NCBI GenBank assembly: GCA_937915075.1
Contig: CALDMA010000294.1
Span: 1 to 6,308, forward strand
Direction: 5' to 3'
From: an uncultured Oscillospiraceae bacterium
GTDB lineage: Bacteria > Bacillota > Clostridia > Oscillospirales > Oscillospiraceae
DNA: 6,308 nt
Under the pieces are notes generated by a model. The model saw only the letters and a list, made by a program, of their open reading frames with translations, was not told the origin of the DNA and searched no databases. Of this stretch, positions 1 to 5,660 are shown one piece after another (within the stretch, counting starts at the first letter, position 1; each line of letters begins with the position of its first letter). The position numbers and the translations under genes are program-made.

Positions 1-1
1 C

Positions 2-100
2 TCCGACATTCTCCTGCCGTCCCATGCACCGCCCGAATACGCAGACCGCCAGACCTTATCCACAAAGTTCCAGAATGTCTTGAGGAACAAAGCTGACTGA
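2..100 (+). CDS. C-terminal fragment of an unrecognised protein
   Basis: An open frame enters from the left edge and ends at TGA 98-100, giving 32 residues that finish in ...FQNVLRNKAD. The tail is polar and basic and has no motif I recognise, so no function is offered. The other two forward frames are also open for much of this short stretch, so the frame choice is tentative. It rests on the longest continuous reading and the protein-like composition. No clear hairpin terminator follows the stop before the promoter at 171. This could equally be non-coding sequence. Confidence 0.35.
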   Translation, partial: SDILLPSHAPPEYADRQTLSTKFQNVLRNKAD

Positions 101-130
101 CAATCGCCCTGTTTCACTCAGTTTATTAAA

Positions 131-147
131 CCATTCAAGCCATTCAA
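131..147. repeat. Tandem CCATTCAA pair upstream of promoter
   Basis: CCATTCAA occurs at 131-138 and again at 140-147, one base apart. It ends 23 bp before the -35 box of the promoter at 171-199. A short palindrome, TGGTAACCA (162-170), directly abuts that -35 box. Either could be a regulator site, possibly for the XRE protein encoded downstream, but both are short enough to be chance. Confidence 0.3.
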
Positions 148-170
148 TCCTAAATCATCTCTGGTAACCA

Positions 171-199
171 TTGATACGATTCTCGATGGGTGCTATAAT
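171..199 (+). promoter_or_regulatory. Near-consensus sigma-A promoter for the DUF4317-XRE pair
   Basis: The -35 box TTGATA (171-176) matches the consensus at 5 of 6 positions. A 17-bp spacer leads to a perfect TATAAT (194-199), preceded by TG at 191-192, which makes an extended -10. The expected start of transcription is near 206. The first convincing gene downstream begins at 412, so the transcript would carry an unusually long leader of about 200 nt. This is the best promoter match in the window. Confidence 0.8.
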
Positions 200-205
200 A
201 ACAAA

Positions 206-411
206 TAATTCGTACTGATCCGGTGAACAAGAGAGCATGACCGTTTTACAGCGTGTCACGCCCCTTATCAGGGATTTGCCCCACCATTTTGCCAGCTGTT
301 TTTGCCCGTGTCCAATGCGAGACAAGCTGCCGAATAGGGTCCTGTGCTGACCAACCGAAAAATATTGCCATGCTTCCGCATGGAACAGAATAGAAAGGTT
401 TGACAATTTCA
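206..411 (+). other. Long 5' leader ahead of the DUF4317 gene
   Basis: About 200 nt lie between the predicted transcription start and the DUF4317 start codon. I see no known riboswitch or RNA family here. The stretch contains a compact dyad GCGTG-T-CACGC near 249-259 and a perfect hairpin at 368-383 close to the ribosome binding site. A 37-codon ATG frame (237-350) is present, but it has a weak ribosome binding site and no supporting features. The leader may be regulatory, may encode a small RNA or leader peptide, or may be plain untranslated sequence. Confidence 0.4.
368..383 (+). promoter_or_regulatory. Hairpin just upstream of the DUF4317 ribosome binding site
   Basis: CCATGC (368-373) pairs perfectly with GCATGG (378-383) around a TTCC loop. 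A competing stem pairs TTCC (374-377) with GGAA (382-385), so the two folds exclude each other. The element ends about 9 nt before the presumed Shine-Dalgarno AGAAAGG (392-398). It lacks a T-tract, so it is not an intrinsic terminator. A role in translation control is possible but unproven. Confidence 0.35.
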
Positions 412-1551
412 ATGAACAAAAAGGAAATCAATGAACTGCGCCGCCGCTGGAAGCCTGACAAGAATGCAGTCAGCCGACTCTATGGCTGCTTTGTCAACGG
501 CAACCGCGAGATCGTTGCTGATCTGGACGAGTCTCTTGGCATGATGCCGCAGGAAGAGGCGGAGAAATATCTCAATCTGCTCAAGAAAGTGCTGTCCGGG
601 ACCCTCGGAAAAAACCTGCTCGATATCGTGTTCACCACAGAACAGGTCACAGAGGGCGCGGAGCACAAACTCCTGATGGAGCTGAAAACTTCCGAACTGA
701 AAGATAACCAGACCCGTCAGAAATTTTATCAGAAAGTCATCCAGTCTCTGGATATGGGAGAGAGCAGTTATCTTCTGCTCATGGCCAGCGACTGCTATGA
801 TGTGCCCCGGAAGAGCTCGGATGTTATGCGCTCCAGCGACTCGGACGAGGTGTTTTCCTATTTCCTGTGTGCAGTTTGTCCGGTCAAAACAGAAAAAACA
901 GAGCTGGGTTATTTCTCCGGAGACAATGAGTTTCATTGCTCTGCCAATCAGGTCGTTGCAGCGCCGGAGCTTGGATTCCTTTTCCCTGCCTTCGATGACC
1001 GCAGTGCCAATATCTACAACGCCCTGTTCTATTCCCGCAAAGCCGATGAACTGCACCATGAGTTCATTGACGCAGTATTTCATACTGATCCGCCTATGCC
1101 GGCCGCAGAGCAGCGCGAGGTATTCGAGGGAGTTCTTGCAGAAGCGTTGGGTGATTCTTTTAATTTAGATATCATCCGGGCGATACATGAACAGCTGACT
1201 GCTAAGATCGATGCGCACCTTGAAACGAAGGATCCGGAGCCGCTGACGGTCAGCGCACACGAAATAGGCGATATCCTGCTGAACTGCGGAATTACAGAGA
1301 AACAGGCGGAGGCCTTCCGCGCACTCTGTGGAGAGCGATTTGGAAGCGGGACCGTTCTGAACCCTGCCAATCTGATCGACACGAAGAAAGCGGAACTTAA
1401 AACGGAGCGATTCTCTATCTCCATTGACCCAGAGTACAGCTACCTGTTGGAAACAAAGGTCCTGGATGGGCGCAAGGTGTTGATCGTTCCTGTGGAGGAT
1501 CATGTGGAGTTCAATGGTGTTGCAGTTGCTGTTGATGCGGATAAAGCATAA
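412..1551 (+). CDS. DUF4317 family protein
   Basis: This 379-residue protein matches the DUF4317 family of Firmicutes as I know it, at roughly full length. Family-like stretches include the N-terminal MNKKEINELRRRW, LSGTLGKNLL (61-70), a YDVP segment (129-132), FLCAVCPV (151-158) and GFLFPAFDDRSANIYNALFY (188-207). The function of the family is unknown. There is no signal peptide or membrane segment, so the protein is probably cytoplasmic. The ATG at 412 is chosen because AGAAAGG (392-398) lies 13 nt upstream. An in-frame TTG at 400 lies almost on top of that site and is unlikely to be the start. The XRE regulator gene follows after 53 bp on the same strand with no terminator between them, so the two are probably co-transcribed from the promoter at 171-199. 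The reading frame is intact, with no sign of decay. Confidence 0.92.
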   Translation: MNKKEINELRRRWKPDKNAVSRLYGCFVNGNREIVADLDESLGMMPQEEAEKYLNLLKKVLSGTLGKNLLDIVFTTEQVTEGAEHKLLMELKTSELKDNQTRQKFYQKVIQSLDMGESSYLLLMASDCYDVPRKSSDVMRSSDSDEVFSYFLCAVCPVKTEKTELGYFSGDNEFHCSANQVVAAPELGFLFPAFDDRSANIYNALFYSRKADELHHEFIDAVFHTDPPMPAAEQREVFEGVLAEALGDSFNLDIIRAIHEQLTAKIDAHLETKDPEPLTVSAHEIGDILLNCGITEKQAEAFRALCGERFGSGTVLNPANLIDTKKAELKTERFSISIDPEYSYLLETKVLDGRKVLIVPVEDHVEFNGVAVAVDADKA

Positions 1552-1559
1552 AACAAGCA

Positions 1560-1580
1560 GGTACTGTGAGAACCAGTATC
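1560..1580. promoter_or_regulatory. Inverted repeat ahead of the XRE gene (possible operator or hairpin)
   Basis: GGTACTG (1560-1566) and CAGTATC (1574-1580) form a 7-bp dyad with one G-T wobble around a 7-nt centre. It sits in the 53-bp gap between the DUF4317 and XRE genes, 5 bp before the AAAGGAGG ribosome binding site (1586-1593). XRE-type proteins commonly bind short dyads and control their own genes, so an autoregulatory operator is one reading. An RNA hairpin affecting translation is the other. It lacks a T-tract and is not a terminator. Confidence 0.4.
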
Positions 1581-1604
1581 GCTCCAAAGGAGGGTGTGTT
1601 TACG

Positions 1605-2216
1605 GTGCGCCAATATAGACTGGCCAGAAAACTGAAAAAAATCACACTCACGACGGCAGCGAAGGAACTGGGTGTTTCGCAACCAACGCTGAGCGCATGG
1701 GAAGGCGAACGGAAGAACCCATCCGTAGATTCCCTGATTCGAATGTCGGAGCTGTATGAGGTAAGTGTGGACTTTCTTCTGGGTCTCCCGGAAAGCCGAT
1801 ATCATCGGGCAGATCTGCTCCAGCCGGTTCCGGTAGAAGCACTGCCTGCATTTCATGATAGTCCTGTGTTTTCGCCGGATCACGGCTGGGCAATGGTAAA
1901 TGCAGAGGAACGCGTACTTCGATTTGCAGATGGGAGTTTGCTGTCCTTGGCCGATGCAGTCCGGGTCTACGCGATACCGCCAGCTTTTGCGATCACTGCT
2001 GTGCCGACCGGCTCGCCGCTTCAAAAAGCAGAGCTTTCCGAGCATGATTCCATATGGGTCGAGCCGATCTCTACGGATACTGCTCTGCGGGGTGAACTGC
2101 GTGGTTGGTATCGTGTAGAGGATCACTATGTGGAAAACGAGGTAGGGCAGCGTTTTTACTTTGATTTTTATGGAGCAAAGTGGCTCGCCTTTGCAGCTGG
2201 GCCCGGGAATGTGTGA
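1605..2216 (+). CDS. XRE-family helix-turn-helix transcriptional regulator
   Basis: A 203-residue DNA-binding protein. Residues about 4-60 form a Cro/C1-type (HTH_3) domain: RLARKLKKITLTTAAKELGV, then the recognition helix SQPTLSAWE (25-33), ERKNPSVDSLIRMSELYEVS and the typical ending VDFLLGLPE. Residues 62-203 form a C-terminal region I do not recognise, rich in aromatic and acidic residues and ending FYFDFYGAKWLAFAAGPGNV. It may be a sensing or dimerisation domain. I see no Ser-Lys protease signature of the LexA/S24 type. The GTG at 1605 is chosen because AAAGGAGG (1586-1593) precedes it by 11 nt; the upstream in-frame GTG at 1566 falls inside the dyad at 1560-1580 and lacks such a site. 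The gene is probably co-transcribed with the DUF4317 gene. The target is unknown; autoregulation is a reasonable guess. Confidence 0.88.
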   Translation: MRQYRLARKLKKITLTTAAKELGVSQPTLSAWEGERKNPSVDSLIRMSELYEVSVDFLLGLPESRYHRADLLQPVPVEALPAFHDSPVFSPDHGWAMVNAEERVLRFADGSLLSLADAVRVYAIPPAFAITAVPTGSPLQKAELSEHDSIWVEPISTDTALRGELRGWYRVEDHYVENEVGQRFYFDFYGAKWLAFAAGPGNV

Positions 2217-2275
2217 AAGACTTTCCATGCCTTGCCCAGCAAAATAGATTTCAAAAAATATACCCATAGATAAAA

Positions 2276-2310
2276 CGAGAGCCCTCGGCCGGAATGGCCG
2301 GGGGCTCCCG
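2276..2310. terminator. Bidirectional intrinsic terminator between convergent genes
   Basis: GAGCCCTCGGCC (2279-2290) pairs with GGCCGGGGGCTC (2296-2307) around a GGAAT loop. The 12-bp stem has one T-G wobble, and two more outer pairs follow after a mismatch. A short run, CTTTT, follows on the plus strand and CGTTTTA follows on the minus strand. It lies 59 bp after the XRE stop and 32 bp after the stop of the leftward SLH gene, so it can serve both. The T-tracts are short but the stem is very stable. Confidence 0.85.
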
Positions 2311-2342
2311 CTTTTGATAAGGAACGCCGCATCCCCTGCCGC

Positions 2343-5300
2343 TTACTTCATGCAGCGGTACAGGAAGGTCACGATCTGCGCTCTGGTGCAGTCATCATTG
2401 GGAGAGAAGGTCGTAGCGGTCGTGCCGTCGGTCACTTTCTCCATGTAGCACCAGGCCACCGCCTCATAGCACCACTCGGGCACGTCGGTAAACGGGAGCT
2501 GGAACATCCATTCGCCCGTGAAGCCCTTGCCCTGCGACTGCTCATAGCGGTACAGGAAGGTCACGATCTGCGCTCTGGTGCAGTCCGCGTCGGGGGAGAA
2601 CGTCGTGTCGCTGGTCCCCTTGGTGATGCCGTTCTCGATGGCCCACAGGACGGCGCTGTAATAATAGCTGCCCGCGGGAACGTCGGTGAACGGCATGGCC
2701 GTGCTCGTGGGTGCGGGGCTGCCGGCGGCGCGCCACAGGAAGGTCACGGCCTGCGCGCGGGTGCAGATGCCGTCGGGGGAGAAGGTCGTGGCAGAAGTGC
2801 CGGTGGTGATGCCCTTACCGACCGCCCAGATCACTGCGTCCTCATAGTAGCTGCCCGCGGGAACGTCCGTAAACGGGTTGTTTCCGGTGAAGGCCGCCGT
2901 GATTTCCACCTTGCCCGCAGGCATGGTGAAGGTGTACTTGCCGTCGCCCTTGTCGGTGAGCTTGAGCGCGTCGCCGTTCTTATCGGTGACGGTCAGGGAA
3001 CCGAGGACATAGCCGCTGTCGGGCTTGACGGTGATCGTCACGGTGTCGCCCGCTTCGGCGTAGCGGCGGCTGACCGTCACCTCGCCGTTTTGGATATCCT
3101 TGTCCGCCTCGATGGCGTAGGTCGGGTCGCTGTCATCGCTGCCGGAGGAGGGGGCGGAGTAGCGCACCGTCCACACGCGGCCTTCCGTGCTGCTCACATA
3201 GTAGTTGGGAGCCAGCGCACTGGTGGGGTCGGACAGATACACGCCGTCGGTCAGATTTTCCTTTGCAAGGACGGTGTAGACGTAATTTTCAGGTGTGTTG
3301 CCATCGCGCTTGACGATGCGTGCCGTCTCGTTGCCTACGACATACCTGCTCGGGTCATTCATGAATGTCTTTGTTTCACCGTTTACGTTCTCATATTGAC
3401 CGTTCTTATAAATGCCGCCGGTGATGAACTTGTCATTGAAACCCTTGGCATACTGATTCACCTCGACTGCACCTTCAAAGGTGCCGCCGCTGATGGTGCA
3501 GGTCATGCCACTGCAATCCCTATCAGACTTATAGGAAAAGATATACAGGCTTCGCACCATATTTGCTTCGTTGCGCTCAAAGTTGCCGCCTTTGATGGTC
3601 AGCGAACCTAAAGCCTTATCATTCGCACCTATGGGCTGCTGATACTCAACACAGCCCCTGATCGTGCCGCCGCTAATCGTCGCGGAATTGGTATTCGCCG
3701 TGGAGTTGCAGAACAGGCGGATGGCGGAGTACGCCTTGCAGTCCACCGTGCCGCCGGTGATGGTCAGCGAAGCGGTAGAGCTTCCGCTCTGGTTGTCGAT
3801 GGCATAGGGAAGTCCATTATGAGGAGTATGGGTAGAACAGGTGTTCTCAATGGTGCCGCTCTCAAGCGTCAGCGTTCCCTTGTTCGTGATCGTGTTGGAA
3901 GTGTAACTCGTCCCACTGCCGCTGCCGGTGTCTTCATAGGTGATCTTGCCGGTTCCGGCTGCGCTGCTGTCCTTGATGGTCAGCGTGCCGTTGTTCGTGA
4001 GCAGAGAATGACCATTGGTCTGCTCCTTCTTCTGCGAGATGGTGAAGCCGTTCAGGTCGAGGGTGAAGTTCTTACCCTCATTGACGGTGATGGATTCGGT
4101 GTCCTTCAGCTCCACATTGCACAGCAGCTTGACGGTCACGCCATCGGTGATGACACTGCTCACGTTCGCTTCCTTGCTATAATGTGTAGTACTATTGCCG
4201 TTTTCGTCGATCACAAGGAACGGCACGCCGCTGGCGGAAAAGCCGATATTGGCATCATTGCCGTCTGATTTTTTCACGTTTGTACCGTCGCTGACGGTGA
4301 TATTGGACGCTGTGCCGGGATGATTGCTGCTGCCAGCCTCAGTCCCGCCATTGCCTGCGCCGATGTCGGCGCTCCCTGCTTTACCTTCTACGGTAACAGT
4401 TGTGCCGCTGCCGCTGATTTCGATGTTGCTGGCGCTGCCGCCCCAGCCGCCGCCGATTCCCGCGCCGCCGGCATTATTACCAGTTGCGCCGCCCGTAGCA
4501 GTCACCTTGCCGCCGTTGATGGTGATGTTATAGCCGTCGCCGCTGCCGCCGCCGCCAATGCCCGCGGCCATGTTTGTCCCCCTCGCCGTGACCGTGCCGC
4601 CTGAGATGGTGATGTTGAAGCCGTTGCCTACGTCAGGGGTCGGCTTATATGTTCCGCCATTCCACTGGTTGTCGTAGCCGCCGCCGATGCCTGCGGCGCT
4701 CAGGCCGCCGGTGGCGGTCACATTGCCGCCATTGATGGTGATGTTGCCGCCGTTGGCGTTCACGCCGCCGCCGATTCCCGCGCCGCGGATGCCGCCGACA
4801 GCCTCCAGGGAGTCACTCTCGCTGCCGTTGATCGTGACCGGATACGTCCCGTTTTGCAGACCGGCGCAGTTGACGCCGCCCTTCAGGGTGTTGGTGCCCT
4901 CCAGCGTGATGACCGTTTCGCAGCCGCCGGTGATTTCAAGCGCCGGAACGCCGACTGCTGTTTTTGGGGTAGCGCCACTGTAAGTTTTCGTATAGCCCGT
5001 CTTGCTGAGGTCGAGGGTCAGACCGGACAGGGTCAGCTCGACTGTGTCGTTGCCTTCAGCTGCCACCACAATGCGCCAGGTTCCTGCGCCATTCACCTGC
5101 GTGAGATGATAGCTGCCCGCCTTGTTGATCGTCAGAGTGTGAACGGTCTTTTTCGTGTTTCCGTACCCGTTTTTATCGGCTCCGGGAACATCCTCTTTTG
5201 TTTCTACTGTGTAGCCCTTGGTAGGATCCGTCTGAAGATCATCTTTGATTTGAATCTCGACGGATGCAACAGCAGCCGGACCGCCGTTTTCGTCTTCCAG

Positions 5301-5447
5301 CAGAGCGAGGCTGTTTTCCGCTTCCGTTTGCCCTTCTGCTGCGGCAGAAGCTGCTGTGCTGCCATCCTGCGCTGCGAGCGCCGCCGTGGGCAGCAGCGTC
5401 ACGGCCATGCAGAGGATCAGCAACAGGGATAACATGCGTTTTTTCAT
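2343..5447 (-). CDS. Secreted SLH-anchored protein with glycine-rich beta-helix-like repeats
   Basis: A 1034-residue cell-surface protein. Residues 1-26 are a classical signal peptide (MKKR, hydrophobic core, cleavage near ALAA/QDG). Residues about 60-410 carry glycine-rich repeats in which GIGGG (224, 253, 296, 330) alternates with NITINGG/VTATGG strands. About 430-690 hold further TLTIKDS and TISGGT strands; both parts suggest a right-handed beta-helix of the kind found in carbohydrate-binding and pectate-lyase-like proteins. An SSGSDDSD linker (766-774) precedes a bacterial repeat domain (about 776-853, ending YTFTMPAGKVEITAAF). Three SLH domains begin at 858, 919 and 985, each with PFTDV and TRAQ; such domains bind secondary cell-wall polymer. 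No catalytic residues are evident, so an adhesin or glycan-binding role is inferred. ATG 5447 has GGAGGT (5455-5460) 7 nt upstream; an in-frame ATG at 5462 overlaps that site. The gene lies next to a probable invertible promoter that currently points away from it. Confidence 0.9.
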   Translation of the reverse strand: MKKRMLSLLLILCMAVTLLPTAALAAQDGSTAASAAAEGQTEAENSLALLEDENGGPAAVASVEIQIKDDLQTDPTKGYTVETKEDVPGADKNGYGNTKKTVHTLTINKAGSYHLTQVNGAGTWRIVVAAEGNDTVELTLSGLTLDLSKTGYTKTYSGATPKTAVGVPALEITGGCETVITLEGTNTLKGGVNCAGLQNGTYPVTINGSESDSLEAVGGIRGAGIGGGVNANGGNITINGGNVTATGGLSAAGIGGGYDNQWNGGTYKPTPDVGNGFNITISGGTVTARGTNMAAGIGGGGSGDGYNITINGGKVTATGGATGNNAGGAGIGGGWGGSASNIEISGSGTTVTVEGKAGSADIGAGNGGTEAGSSNHPGTASNITVSDGTNVKKSDGNDANIGFSASGVPFLVIDENGNSTTHYSKEANVSSVITDGVTVKLLCNVELKDTESITVNEGKNFTLDLNGFTISQKKEQTNGHSLLTNNGTLTIKDSSAAGTGKITYEDTGSGSGTSYTSNTITNKGTLTLESGTIENTCSTHTPHNGLPYAIDNQSGSSTASLTITGGTVDCKAYSAIRLFCNSTANTNSATISGGTIRGCVEYQQPIGANDKALGSLTIKGGNFERNEANMVRSLYIFSYKSDRDCSGMTCTISGGTFEGAVEVNQYAKGFNDKFITGGIYKNGQYENVNGETKTFMNDPSRYVVGNETARIVKRDGNTPENYVYTVLAKENLTDGVYLSDPTSALAPNYYVSSTEGRVWTVRYSAPSSGSDDSDPTYAIEADKDIQNGEVTVSRRYAEAGDTVTITVKPDSGYVLGSLTVTDKNGDALKLTDKGDGKYTFTMPAGKVEITAAFTGNNPFTDVPAGSYYEDAVIWAVGKGITTGTSATTFSPDGICTRAQAVTFLWRAAGSPAPTSTAMPFTDVPAGSYYYSAVLWAIENGITKGTSDTTFSPDADCTRAQIVTFLYRYEQSQGKGFTGEWMFQLPFTDVPEWCYEAVAWCYMEKVTDGTTATTFSPNDDCTRAQIVTFLYRCMK
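4344..4796 (-). repeat. Glycine-rich GIGGG repeat region inside the SLH protein gene
   Basis: Residues about 218-368 contain four GIGGG units and a degenerate fifth (DIGAGNGG, 361-368). They are interleaved with NITINGGNVTATGG, NITISGGTVTARG, NITINGGKVTATGG, NIEISGSG and NITVSDGTN. Units are spaced 29, 43 and 34 residues apart, because some carry insertions such as YDNQWNGGTYKPTPDVGNGF. The pattern fits successive coils of a beta-solenoid. On the DNA the units appear as GCC-rich blocks similar enough to permit slippage or recombination, although the repeats are diverged. Confidence 0.75.
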
Positions 5448-5485
5448 GGTACTTACCTCCATATGTTAAAGTGATCTATATCAAG

Positions 5486-5501
5486 CCCGCCTTGCGGCGG
5501 G
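5486..5501 (-). promoter_or_regulatory. GC-rich hairpin in the SLH gene leader
   Basis: CCCGCC (5486-5491) and GGCGGG (5496-5501) form a perfect 6-bp stem. Read on the minus strand, the direction of the SLH gene, the loop is GCAA, a GNRA-type tetraloop that is especially stable in RNA. A smaller dyad, GCGGC-AAC-GCCGC (5515-5527), lies just upstream in the leader. Neither is followed by a T-tract, so they do not look like terminators. They could stabilise the transcript or influence translation, since the ribosome binding site is 25 nt further on. Confidence 0.45.
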
Positions 5502-5548
5502 ACGGATTTTCGCTGCGGCAACGCCGCTCGTGCGCCGGGGCATATGGT

Positions 5549-5563
5549 AGAGATTTTTCCCCA
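5549..5563 (+). repeat. Left inverted repeat (IRL) of the putative invertible promoter
   Basis: AGAGATTTTTCCCCA is the exact reverse complement of 5630-5644. It lies 101 bp upstream of the SLH gene start codon, on the side facing that gene. Beyond the 15 bp, flanking similarity between the two copies is only scattered (for example at offsets -2, +3 and +6). This would fit recombinase sites whose outer halves differ. The proposed role is a recombination site for the neighbouring serine recombinase. Confidence 0.8.
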
Positions 5564-5571
5564 TTGTGATA

Positions 5572-5600
5572 TTGCAAAAAATAACGGTATCTGCTAAAAT
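5572..5600 (+). promoter_or_regulatory. Rightward promoter inside the invertible segment
   Basis: TTGCAA (5572-5577, 4 of 6 to the -35 consensus), a 17-bp spacer, then TAAAAT (5595-5600, 5 of 6), with TG at 5592-5593 forming an extended -10. The transcription start would be near 5607. In this orientation no rightward gene lies downstream within the window; the transcript would run antisense through the recombinase gene (5661-6245). On the opposite strand of the same segment only weaker matches are seen, such as TTGCCA with CGTTAT at 17 bp. Confidence 0.7.
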
Positions 5601-5629
5601 ATCTGGCAAAAAAATGCGGGGTTTGGCGG

Positions 5630-5644
5630 TGGGGAAAAATCTCT
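5630..5644 (-). repeat. Right inverted repeat (IRR) of the putative invertible promoter
   Basis: TGGGGAAAAATCTCT is the exact reverse complement of 5549-5563. It begins 16 bp beyond the recombinase stop codon (5661-5663), so the recombinase gene directly abuts its proposed substrate. The space between the repeat and the recombinase gene contains no terminator, which leaves open read-through from the recombinase into the SLH gene. Confidence 0.8.
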
Positions 5645-5660
5645 GCTTTTTACTCCGATT

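Larger units (their letters stand above)
5549..5644. other. Putative invertible promoter segment (phase-variation switch)
   Basis: A 96-bp AT-rich unit: 66 bp bounded by perfect 15-bp inverted repeats, lying between a surface-protein gene and a serine recombinase gene. It contains a promoter that now reads rightward, away from the SLH gene. Inversion about the repeats would place the -35 box near 5616-5621 and the -10 box near 5593-5598 on the minus strand, driving the SLH gene with a leader of about 140 nt. The arrangement follows the known logic of invertible promoters such as those controlled by Hin-like or Mpi-like serine invertases. The segment is short compared with well-known switches. 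No target-site duplication is seen that would suggest a miniature transposon. Confidence 0.75.

Noticed and set aside
237..350. A 37-codon ATG reading frame in the DUF4317 leader with a Cys-x-Cys-x-Cys stretch.
   Set aside because: It has only a weak ribosome binding site (AAGAG-like), no recognisable features and an arginine- and proline-rich composition expected by chance; it was not called as a gene.
409..1083. A 224-codon leftward frame opposite the DUF4317 gene, and another leftward frame at 1500-2267 opposite the XRE gene.
   Set aside because: Both run antisense to well-supported family members and show no domain-like sequence or ribosome binding site.
3090..5432. Several rightward open frames opposite the SLH protein gene, some alanine- or proline-rich.
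   Set aside because: They are complements of the glycine- and threonine-rich repeats in the leftward gene. They lack good ribosome binding sites and match no family, whereas the leftward frame has a signal peptide and SLH domains.
5459..5547. A second possible inverted repeat, CCATATG (5459-5465) and CATATGG (5541-5547), nested next to the switch.
   Set aside because: It is only 7 bp, built around the self-complementary CATATG, one copy overlaps the SLH ribosome binding site, and it does not extend; chance is the simplest explanation.
5564..5629. A leftward promoter inside the segment in its present orientation (TTGCCA with CGTTAT or TTATTT).
   Set aside because: The -10 matches are poor or the spacing is off. 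It is clearly weaker than the rightward extended -10 promoter, so it was not listed, although low activity cannot be excluded.
5549..5644. The inverted repeat read as an intrinsic terminator or as a miniature transposable element.
   Set aside because: A 66-nt loop and no following T-tract do not fit a terminator. Flanks GGT (5546-5548) and GCT (5645-5647) give no target-site duplication, and an internal promoter beside a recombinase fits an invertible segment better.
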